A program made the translations under genes and the position numbers. From Bog-473 sp963791455 (lineage in GTDB: Bacteria; Actinomycetota; Acidimicrobiia; Acidimicrobiales; RAAP-2), in assembly GCA_963791455.1 (NCBI GenBank), contig CAWBSM010000006.1, forward strand, positions 124,001-188,000: DNA of 64,000 nt. The letters are read 5' to 3'. Each line of letters starts with the position of its first letter. Within the stretch, counting starts at the first letter, position 1. Under the pieces are notes generated by a model. The model was given only the letters and a program-made list of their open reading frames with translations, was not told the DNA's origin and made no database searches. This document shows positions 18,155 through 25,029 of the stretch, piece by piece.

Positions 18155-18169
18155 TTGATTCGGCTTCTC
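18155..18169. repeat. Right copy of 15-bp target-site duplication
   Basis: This is an exact copy of 16429-16443, directly after the ACA right end of the insertion element. Confidence 0.9.
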
Positions 18170-18188
18170 TCCTCGTCGTGTGACGCTC

Positions 18189-18203
18189 AAGTCGGGCTGC
18201 CGG
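18189..18203. repeat. 15-bp copy of the tRNA-Pro 3' end (att-like)
   Basis: The sequence aagtcgggctgccgg repeats 18248-18262 exactly. It covers the last bases of the T stem, the 3' acceptor strand, the discriminator and three flanking bases of tRNA-Pro. Short duplications of a tRNA 3' end just downstream are typical scars of integrase-mediated insertion. Confidence 0.55.
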
Positions 18204-18250
18204 TGTCTGATTCCAGGCTTGGGACATAGGAGAGTTCCTAGGCCTCTAAG

Positions 18251-18325
18251 TCGGGCTGCCGGGATTTGAACCCGGGACCTCTTGACCCCCAGTCAAGCGC
18301 GCTAACCAAGCTGCGCCACAGCCCG
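18251..18325 (-). tRNA. tRNA-Pro, anticodon GGG
   Basis: The 75-nt gene folds as a full cloverleaf. The acceptor CGGGCTG pairs with CAGCCCG, the D stem is GCGC/GCGC, and the anticodon stem CTTGA/TCAAG closes a 7-nt loop with GGG at positions 34-36. The T arm is CCGGG-TTCAAAT-CCCGG and the discriminator is A. CCA is not encoded. It reads proline codons CCC/CCU. It anchors a cluster of mobile-element scars. Confidence 0.95.
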
Positions 18326-18544
18326 TGTCGTGTTCTCCCTGTTCAGCAGGGTGACCACTCCCCTGCAATCAACCCGAAAGTGCCGCTTGTCAACATTCGG
18401 CCTCACGGCTCGAGCAGGGACGACACGCTACCGCGTCTAGGAGCGTCAGAGGGCTGCGCAGACTGTCATAGCGACTAATGAGGCGCCGCCACGAGCGCCG
18501 CCGCCTCGAACTCGTTCACCGATGCAAGGGCATGACCGCGAGCA

Positions 18545-18820
18545 TCACCGCCGCGCCCACAGTGCGCTTCCCAAACGTTCGAGTTTCGAGTCGGGCATCT
18601 GCACACCAACTCGCTCGGCTACGCCGCTGTCATCGATGACGTTGAACACCGTGAAGCCGCGATCCGCGATCAGACTCCTCATTCCGTCGATGGTCTGTGG
18701 GACGGACTTACTGCTAGGTTTGGTGATGACACCGCCCGAAGATTGTGTGCTGTCTGCTGCGACATGTGGACCCGCACGAGTTGACTCCTTGCGGTGACTC
18801 TCGTAAATGCAGGATGCCGA
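18545..18820 (-). pseudogene. DUF302-like pseudogene
   Basis: A minus-strand frame reads SSGGVITKPSSKSVPQTI, then DGMRSLIADRGFTVFNVIDD and AERVGVQMPDSKLERLG, which has the spacing of the DUF302 domain. The frame then breaks, and coding-like text continues in other frames (GAAVMLAV, NEFEAAALVAAPH). No start codon is found upstream of about 18820. It lies between the two tRNA-Pro copies, upstream of and opposite to the lipase gene. The family call is by eye. Confidence 0.45.
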
Positions 18821-18891
18821 GGCATTCGCCCGGCCGCAGTCAGAGCGACCTACCCAGCACCCGAGAGCGATTAGGCGTACGATCGGTGGCT

Positions 18892-19872
18892 ATGGCGACG
18901 AGCTCAACGCCTCTTCCGTTGGATGACGATGTCGCCACCGCCCTCCGGGGTCTGGCCAACGCTGATGTGCATGGCCTGAACGCGGTGCTGCGCGACGCTC
19001 TCAAACATGAGCTGCTCGGTTCCGCCCTAGCGCCGGGCGGACCGCTGCCAGTACCCCACACTTTTGCCGCCGGACTGGTTGCCGACCTGTTGCATCCCGG
19101 CTCCAGTCCGCCGGGTTCGAACGACTGGTCGACGAGGCCGTCGGCCGCACACCCACATCCGGTCGTGTTGGTCCACGGTTTGACCGCGAACATGACCAAC
19201 TCGTGGCAAGCACTCTCTCCCGTGCTGGCCAACCACGGCTACAGCGTGTTCGCTCTGACGTATGGACTCACCGAGGGCAACCACTTCGGCGGCCGCCAGT
19301 CGGTTGCGATCTGCGCCAGTGAACTGTCAGGGTTCATTGACCGCGTTCTTGCGGCCACCGGGGCTGCCCAGGTGGACATCGTGGGCCATTCACTCGGCGG
19401 GCTGATGCCCCGCTACTACATGAAGAACCTCAATGGCGCCGCCAAGGTACACCGGCTGGTGGGGCTGGCGCCGGTCAACCACGGGACCACCGTCGACGGT
19501 ATTGCGAAGGTGACCAAGATGCTGGGCCTGGATTTGGGAGCGATTCCGGTCCCAGACTGCCAGAGTTGCGATGAGTTGCTTGTCGGCTCGGCGTTCCTGA
19601 CGGTGCTGAACGGCGGAGGCGACACCATGACGGGCGTCGACTACACCGTCATCGCCACCCGCTACGACGAACTGGTGACCCCGTACGAGTCGGCGTTCCT
19701 CACCGGTCCGAGCGTGACGAACATCACACTGCAGGATCACTGCGTCGAAGACTTCAGCGAGCACTTGGCGATCATCTACGACCCGATCGCCCTTCATTAC
19801 GTGCTGAACGCGCTCGACGCTGCAGAGGCGTCCCCAGCACCCTGCGTCTTCGTACCCCCGTTCCTCGGCTGA
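18892..19872 (+). CDS. Lipase/esterase of the alpha/beta hydrolase fold
   Basis: The 326-residue protein looks like an actinobacterial triacylglycerol lipase (Lipase_2-like). Seen are the oxyanion segment VVLVHGL (about 92) and the nucleophile elbow GHSLGG (Ser about 166). A TVIATRYDELVTPY segment probably carries the acid, and LQDHCVEDFSEHLAI holds candidate histidines. No clear signal peptide is present from the ATG at 18892; an upstream in-frame start adds 49 residues that do not look secretory either. The ribosome site is weak. It sits between a full and a truncated tRNA-Pro copy, so it may be cargo of a small integrated segment. Confidence 0.82.
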   Translation: MATSSTPLPLDDDVATALRGLANADVHGLNAVLRDALKHELLGSALAPGGPLPVPHTFAAGLVADLLHPGSSPPGSNDWSTRPSAAHPHPVVLVHGLTANMTNSWQALSPVLANHGYSVFALTYGLTEGNHFGGRQSVAICASELSGFIDRVLAATGAAQVDIVGHSLGGLMPRYYMKNLNGAAKVHRLVGLAPVNHGTTVDGIAKVTKMLGLDLGAIPVPDCQSCDELLVGSAFLTVLNGGGDTMTGVDYTVIATRYDELVTPYESAFLTGPSVTNITLQDHCVEDFSEHLAIIYDPIALHYVLNALDAAEASPAPCVFVPPFLG

Positions 19873-19895
19873 CCGGCTGCCATCTTTTGGTCGTT

Positions 19896-19962
19896 CGGGA
19901 TTTGAACCCGGGACCTCTTGACCCCCCAGTCAAGCGCTCTAACCAAGCTGCGCCACAGCCCG
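19896..19962 (-). tRNA. Truncated second copy of tRNA-Pro(GGG) with an 8-nt anticodon loop
   Basis: Sixty-seven bases match tRNA-Pro at 18251-18325 almost perfectly from the 5' end to the T stem, then identity stops. The 3' acceptor reads AACGACC and cannot pair with CGGGCTG. Two other changes are seen: C to A in the D stem, and one extra G in the anticodon loop (CTGGGGGG, eight bases). The broken acceptor makes it a probable pseudo-tRNA. It is a direct repeat of the intact copy 1.6 kb away. Confidence 0.7.
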
Positions 19963-20142
19963 TTCCTGGTGGGGACCCTGAATGATGTGCAGGAGCCTTG
20001 CCCGGATTAGTCGTTTGCTAACACTTTGCTAGCAAGGACCATCCGAAAGGCTACTCAGTTTCGAGCTGCCTCTCCCCTACGCCACCGCGCTCTCCCTCCT
20101 CAGTTCTCGGCGTTCCCGTCGTCAGTCTGCCCCACGGACCCA

Positions 20143-20500
20143 CTAGTCCCGTCTCGGACGCTTCCAAACGATGTGTTGCTTCTCTCCCCTCAGGTCACGG
20201 TTGTTCAGGTTCACTACGCCGGCAAACTCCCTGCCCTCTGCTCCCCGGTTGGTCAAGATCTCTCGAAACTCGTCGGTGTCGAAGTACTCAGGGCCGCCGC
20301 CGGATCAACATCACCGATGCTCCCGTCGCCCAAATGGTCCTTCGGGGGATGGGGTACGGGCGCGGTTCCAACCTGGCCTTCTCCTTCCTGGTTTGGACCG
20401 CGGCTCCTTGTCATGGCGTGTCGCGGCAATGGTCGGCCGGCATTGTGCCGTCGTGCACCAGCTCCCAGCCCGGTGACCGCCACCCCGGACTTCATCGTCG
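20143..20500 (-). pseudogene. Decayed gene of unknown family
   Basis: Bases 20143-20292 on the minus strand read PEYFDTDEFREILTNRG and then FAGVVNLNNRDLRGEKQHIV to a TAG stop, with clear coding character. Upstream, a 1-base shift at about 20291-20293 reconnects it to YPIPRRTIWATGASVMLIRR. A further shift leads to ELVHDGTMPADHCRD. No intact frame or start remains. I do not recognise the family. It adds to the set of broken genes between the tRNA copies and CorA. Confidence 0.4.
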
Positions 20501-20553
20501 ATTAGCCCTCATATCCCATGCGGCCGCACGCCGGCAGGACAGAATGGCCCGAC

Positions 20554-21552
20554 ATGGACGGTCATCTGATCCTGGTGGACGGCTCGGAACTCGAGGTCAC
20601 CGCGGAGAACGTCAAACGCCTGGTTGACTCCTCAGCCCGTTTTTGGCTGGACCTGTCCGGACTGGACCAAGACAGCGGAGCGGCGTTGCTGCGCGACACG
20701 TTCGCGTTTCACCCGCTGGCGGTCGAAGACGCCGAGCATTTCGGGCAACGCCCAAAGCTCGACTCTTACGATACGTTCGCGCTGCTCGTCGTCTACGGCG
20801 CCACGCCGACGGGGCAGTTGCTCGAAGTCCACTGCTTCTACACAGAGAACTATCTGGTAACTGTCCACCACGACCCGTGCCTGGATCTGGTCGCTCTCGC
20901 CGACCGACTACGAGAGCGCGCCGGTCCCCACCCGGACCACATCATGCTGCTCTATCGGGTGGTGGACACCCTGGTCGACGGCTACTTCCCCGTGCTCGCC
21001 GGCCTCGATGACCAAATCGACGAGTTGGAAGACGAGATCCTTCAACGACCCACCGAGGAGCAGCTGGGACGGCTGTTCGACATGAAGCGTTCCTTGATCG
21101 CACTGCGAAAGGTGGTCACGCCACAGCGGGACATGTTCGCCACGCTGCTGAGCGGCGCAGACGTGCTGCCAGGCATGACCCCCGACGCCGAGCGTTACTT
21201 CCGTGACCTCTATGACCACTTGATTCGGATCAGCGACCTCGTCGACAGCTACCGCGATCTGCTCAGCGGCGCTCTCGACACCCACCTTTCCACAGTCTCG
21301 AACCGACTGAACGTGGTCATGAAACAGCTCACCATCATCGCCACGATCTTCCTGCCGTTGAGCTTTTTGACTGGGTTCTTCGGGCAGAACTTTGCGTGGA
21401 TGGTGACCCGGATCGGCACCTTGCCGACTTTCCTCTTCCTTGGCGTCGGGTTGCAGCTCCTCACTGCAGGCGCCCTGATGGTCATGTTCCGCCGCCGCGG
21501 CTGGTTGTCCTCGGACGGCACGGGGGCAGCCATAAGTACTCATAATAAGTAA
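20554..21552 (+). CDS. CorA-type magnesium transporter
   Basis: The 332-residue protein fits CorA, a pentameric inner-membrane channel for Mg2+ (or Co2+). The N-terminal two thirds form the cytoplasmic funnel domain. It is followed by the long stalk helix and two C-terminal transmembrane helices. The selectivity loop after TM1 reads FLTGFFGQNF, where the canonical YGMN is GQN here; GxN variants are known. Other family marks are RYFRDLYDHLIRISDLVDSY and RLNVVMKQLTIIATIFLPLS. The ATG at 20554 is preferred over one at 20518, which only adds a Pro/Arg-rich stretch. No neighbouring gene suggests an operon. Confidence 0.93.
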   Translation: MDGHLILVDGSELEVTAENVKRLVDSSARFWLDLSGLDQDSGAALLRDTFAFHPLAVEDAEHFGQRPKLDSYDTFALLVVYGATPTGQLLEVHCFYTENYLVTVHHDPCLDLVALADRLRERAGPHPDHIMLLYRVVDTLVDGYFPVLAGLDDQIDELEDEILQRPTEEQLGRLFDMKRSLIALRKVVTPQRDMFATLLSGADVLPGMTPDAERYFRDLYDHLIRISDLVDSYRDLLSGALDTHLSTVSNRLNVVMKQLTIIATIFLPLSFLTGFFGQNFAWMVTRIGTLPTFLFLGVGLQLLTAGALMVMFRRRGWLSSDGTGAAISTHNK

Positions 21553-21931
21553 CGCCACCCCACCCCGCTGGAGGCATTGTCGTACCGGGTCGGCCGGCCG
21601 ATGGCGTCTTGCTACTACGGTGTCATGGCGCGGCACCTGGTCAAGACTGCTCGAAGGATGCGTCCCTTTCCTGTCAAGTCTCGGTTCGAAAAGTTCTCCG
21701 GAGGGTAAGGGCCAAGCAGGGGCCTGGAGCACGCAGGGTGCGTTCCCAGGGACCCACTTAAACGACCTGAGCCCTGACCGGTCAACACCAGCAGCCGCCC
21801 GGTCGGGTTCAGGCTCCGATTGTTGTCGGAGGCCGGATGGAGGACCGCGACCTAGCCACAGGGGTGACGCTTCGCAGTGGGGTGTCTTATCGCGCGGACC
21901 AACGCGCTCGATATCAGCACGGGAGGGAGCA
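21553..21931. other. Intergenic stretch, no gene seen
   Basis: About 380 bases follow the corA-type gene. One frame gives a short basic peptide (ARHLVKTARRMRPFPVKSR) that I would not annotate. No RNA structure or terminator stands out. Confidence 0.4.
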
Positions 21932-22147
21932 GTGACCCTGGCGCGCTGCCCGTGCGGCTGGCACGACTGCGTCCGCAATCGCGCTTGGCACTGTACGAAG
22001 CCTGCGGGTCATAAGGGTCGCCACCGGCCGCGGCGGGTTGAGCCACCCGCTGTCGCTGTGGCCAACCGGACCTCGCTCCACTCATTCCTTTCGAACTCGA
22101 CCAGCGCGCTCAAGCGTTCTCTGAACGAGCACCCACATTCCCACTGA
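21932..22147 (+). CDS. Small Cys/His-rich protein, possible zinc-binding
   Basis: A GTG start at 21932 follows a strong GGGAGGGAG site. The 71-residue product begins with a compact run of metal-ligand residues: CPCGWHDC, then WHCTKPAGHKGRH. This could form a small zinc finger. The rest is basic and Ser/Asn-rich with no known domain. It has no obvious partner nearby. It could be a spurious frame, but the good ribosome site and clustered Cys/His argue for a real gene. Confidence 0.45.
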   Translation: MTLARCPCGWHDCVRNRAWHCTKPAGHKGRHRPRRVEPPAVAVANRTSLHSFLSNSTSALKRSLNEHPHSH

Positions 22148-22339
22148 GAGGTGCCAACGCCTGAGAGCGAACGGCTGCCGTCTCGGGATTGAGCTCCGGT
22201 CCTCCCGCTCGTCGCACCTGAGGATCGAGCCGCGCCGACTGGATCCTTGGGCCAGGGCCCGGGCGACCCTCGAAAAAGGAGCGTATGCCTAGACCGGTGA
22301 CCGCTCCCCCGGCCTCATCGTCGAGTTGGTGGGTGGCCG

Positions 22340-22582
22340 TTGCTCCAGCAGCAGGGCGCGTACCAATGTCTGACCAGAGCCGAAAGGAGACGAAATCCAC
22401 CACCTGGTCTCAAGCTTCACGCCTGTTTTCGTGAGGATGACAGACTCGCTGTCTACGATGTTTGGGACAACCAGGAGGCATTCGAGGCGTTCGGTGCGAA
22501 ACTCATGCCGATACTTGAGCGGATGGGCATCGAGATGCCGTCGCCCCAGTTTGTCGAGATGGTGGCCTTCGAGGTTCCGTAA
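22340..22582 (+). CDS. Antibiotic biosynthesis monooxygenase-like small protein, N-terminus damaged
   Basis: The last 55 residues (PPPGLKLHACF, YDVWDNQEAFEAFGAKLMP) match a common family of small ferredoxin-fold (ABM-like) proteins. Those normally start with a strand followed by GATQEQYD. Here only a TTG start at 22340 gives a frame. The expected first strand appears in another frame just upstream (LIVELVGG), which suggests a frameshift near 22335. Function in this family is mostly unknown. Its 3' end overlaps a doubtful opposite-strand gene. Confidence 0.5.
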   Translation: MLQQQGAYQCLTRAERRRNPPPGLKLHACFREDDRLAVYDVWDNQEAFEAFGAKLMPILERMGIEMPSPQFVEMVAFEVP

Positions 22583-22856
22583 CCAAGGTGCTCACGATCA
22601 CCTGGTCGCCCAGGCGGATGCGATGGCCGGGTTCGTGTGAGCGCTGGTCCCCGAGCGAGGTCAGGACCACGAAGCCGCGCTCCGGCCCGAGGAACTCCTG
22701 ACGGTCGCGGCAAAGCGCAACCCACTTTGGCCCAAGCACCTCGACCAGCGTCGCCGGCCGGACCAGTTCGGTGCGCGCTTCGCGCGCAGAATCGGCTGTG
22801 GCCAGGGACTTCTCCCAAGTGTTGTTGTGCCCACCGTGTTCAAGATGACTTTCCAT
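22503..22856 (-). CDS. Hypothetical protein, doubtful
   Basis: From an ATG at 22856 the minus strand reads 117 residues with some coding character in the middle (TLVEVLGPKWVALCRDR, GFVVLTSLGDQ, RIRLGDQVIV). The C-terminal third overlaps the ABM-like gene on the other strand and is low-complexity. No domain is recognised and the ribosome site is weak. It fills the gap before the divergent GAF/GGDEF gene and may be a remnant rather than a working gene. Confidence 0.28.
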   Translation of the reverse strand: MESHLEHGGHNNTWEKSLATADSAREARTELVRPATLVEVLGPKWVALCRDRQEFLGPERGFVVLTSLGDQRSHEPGHRIRLGDQVIVSTLVTEPRRPPSRQTGATASRCPSAQVSA

Positions 22857-22875
22857 TCTTCCGAAGCAAATCCTC

Positions 22876-23886
22876 GTGGCAACGATCGCCCGCGAGACAC
22901 ACATTGATCGACTGCACTTCCTGATCGAAACCCAACGTCTCATCAATGCCGGTGTCGCCGACGCCGACCGTGTCCTGAGGGTGGTCATCGACCGGGCCCA
23001 GGCCATCGCCGACGCAGACGGCGCCTCCGTCGAATGGTTCGAGAACGACCACATGGTCCGCCCTGGTGCGCGCGGCCTGGCGGAGAGCATCAAGGACGTG
23101 CCCGTGCCATCGGATCTCGGTCTTTCCGTTCAATGCGTACGGCTCGCGATACCACTCGTGTGCAGAGACACCGAGACGGACCCGCGAGTCGACTCCAAAG
23201 CCTCACGACTGACCGGGGTGCGCTCCATCGTGGTGGCGCCCCTCGTCCATGCCGGCCAGGGCGTCGGCGTACTCAAGGTGGTGTCCAGCGAGCCGAACCA
23301 TTTCAGTGAGGCCGATGGTGAGGTGCTCGAACTGATGGCCACGTTCATCGTGGCGTCGTTGGCAAACGCCGTGACGTTCGAGCGAGACGCCGAACGTGCG
23401 CTGCGCGATCCTCTCACCGGATTGCCCAGTCGAACGCTCCTGGTTGACCGGCTCTCGCACGGGATCTACGAAGCGGGCCGGTACGGCAGGCACTTCGGAT
23501 TGTTCCTCGTCGACCTCGACGGGTTCTCCTTCGTCAACGATGCCCTCGGGTACGAGTGGGGCGATGCCGTCCTCCGTGCCGTGGCGCAGGGCCTCAACGA
23601 CACGGTGAGAGCCGGTGACACACTCGCTCGGCTGGACAATGATCGATTCGCCATCATGGCAGAGAACGCCGATCGATCGGTCGTGGAAGAACGGCTGCGT
23701 GGCCGCATCGACTCCGTCATGAGCGCGGTTGATGACGATCTCGCCCTCCAGGGCTTCAAGCTCACCGCCACCACTGGTGTCGTTTGGAGTTCGGGCCATG
23801 AGGACTCTCCCGAAGGTCTCATCGGGGCTGCCGGCGCCGTCGCGAGACGGCTCAAACAGGAGCGCGCCGCCCGCAACGGCCATTGA
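22876..23886 (+). CDS. GAF domain protein with a degenerate GGDEF domain
   Basis: The 336-residue protein has a GAF-like sensor domain (about 10-165, ending LELMATFIVASLANAV). A diguanylate-cyclase-type domain follows (about 175-330), beginning DPLTGLPSRTLLVDRL. The substrate-binding segment VDLDGFSFVNDALGYEWGD is well kept. The active-site loop that should read GGDEF is LDNDRF, so catalytic residues are missing and cyclase activity is unlikely. A role as a GTP- or c-di-GMP-responsive receptor or a structural partner is more plausible. The start is a GTG at 22876. No EAL or HD-GYP gene is nearby. Confidence 0.85.
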   Translation: MATIARETHIDRLHFLIETQRLINAGVADADRVLRVVIDRAQAIADADGASVEWFENDHMVRPGARGLAESIKDVPVPSDLGLSVQCVRLAIPLVCRDTETDPRVDSKASRLTGVRSIVVAPLVHAGQGVGVLKVVSSEPNHFSEADGEVLELMATFIVASLANAVTFERDAERALRDPLTGLPSRTLLVDRLSHGIYEAGRYGRHFGLFLVDLDGFSFVNDALGYEWGDAVLRAVAQGLNDTVRAGDTLARLDNDRFAIMAENADRSVVEERLRGRIDSVMSAVDDDLALQGFKLTATTGVVWSSGHEDSPEGLIGAAGAVARRLKQERAARNGH

Positions 23887-23946
23887 GGTTGCCCGCTCGG
23901 GAACAGCGTCTCGGCGTCGAGCGAGACCTTGTGGTCCAATACGTCT

Positions 23947-24972
23947 ATGACCATCAGCATCGAATCGGATCTCCGCCTCGACCCGCGCCTGCGCGCCATC
24001 CTGGTCGCCATCCCTTCGGCTCCCCTGCCCGACGTGGAGAGCCGGGAGCAGCTTCTTGCCGAATCGAACTCGCCCGAAGCCCTCGCCCTGCGCGAGACGA
24101 TGCGTGCCTTCATGGACCTGTGCGACGAGGCCGCCCCGTCGGCTGGCCTCGAGATCTCCACGAGGCAGTTCCGGTCGGAGCCCGACGGCAACTCGATCAA
24201 TCTGCAGGTCATCCGGCCCGAGATCGAGGGGAGCCTGGCCTGCGTCTATTACATCCATGGCGGCGGCATGGCGGCGATGTCCTGCTTCGACGGGATGTAC
24301 CGTGGCTGGGGGAAGCTCATCGCCGCCAACGGGGTGGCCGTGGTGATGGTCGATTTCCGCAACTGCGTGACCCCCTCGTCGGCGCCGGAGGTGGCGCCCT
24401 TCCCCGCCGGACTCAACGACTGTGTGTCGGGCCTCCGCTGGACGGCCGCTCACGCCGCAGAATTGGGGATCGACCCGGCGCGGATCGTGGTCGCGGGTGA
24501 GAGCGGCGGTGGAAACCTCACGCTCGCCACCGGCCTCAAGCTCAAACGAGACGGGGAACTTGAGCTGATCAAAGGTCTCTATGCGCTTTGTCCCTATATC
24601 GCCGGGCAATGGCCTGCGCCCGGGTGCCCCTCCTCTGTCGAGAACGAGGGCATCCTTTTGAACCTTCACAACAACCGCGGCGCGATGGGATACGGGATCG
24701 AGGCATTCAACGAGGGCGACCCGCTGGCTTGGCCGTCCTTTGCCGGGTCGGACGACGTCAGCGGCTTCTCACCCACGGTCATCAGCGTCAACGAGTGCGA
24801 CCCGCTGCGCGACGAGGGGGTCAACTTCTACCGACTCCTCCTCTCGGCGGGGGTTGCCGCCCGTTGTCGCCAGGTGATGGGAACCATGCACGGCACTGAG
24901 ATCTTCTCGATCGCCTGCCCTGACATCAGCCGGGACACGGCCCGTGACATCGCCAGCTTCGCCCGCGAATAA
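23947..24972 (+). CDS. HSL-family carboxylesterase
   Basis: The 341-residue alpha/beta hydrolase has the hormone-sensitive-lipase motif HGGG at 104-107 (oxyanion hole) and the nucleophile elbow GESGGG with Ser186. The acid is likely in NECDPLRDEG and the histidine in MGTMHGTEIF. There is no signal peptide, so it is cytoplasmic and should cut short acyl esters. The ATG at 23947 gives a clean N-terminus; one at 23929 adds six residues. It stands alone between the GGDEF protein and a phosphoesterase, all rightward, but gaps of about 60 bases do not prove an operon. Confidence 0.9.
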   Translation: MTISIESDLRLDPRLRAILVAIPSAPLPDVESREQLLAESNSPEALALRETMRAFMDLCDEAAPSAGLEISTRQFRSEPDGNSINLQVIRPEIEGSLACVYYIHGGGMAAMSCFDGMYRGWGKLIAANGVAVVMVDFRNCVTPSSAPEVAPFPAGLNDCVSGLRWTAAHAAELGIDPARIVVAGESGGGNLTLATGLKLKRDGELELIKGLYALCPYIAGQWPAPGCPSSVENEGILLNLHNNRGAMGYGIEAFNEGDPLAWPSFAGSDDVSGFSPTVISVNECDPLRDEGVNFYRLLLSAGVAARCRQVMGTMHGTEIFSIACPDISRDTARDIASFARE

Positions 24973-25029
24973 ACCCATGACCTGACGCTTTCTCCACGAC
25001 CACGGCCGCTACGCTGCCCGGCCTTGCGC

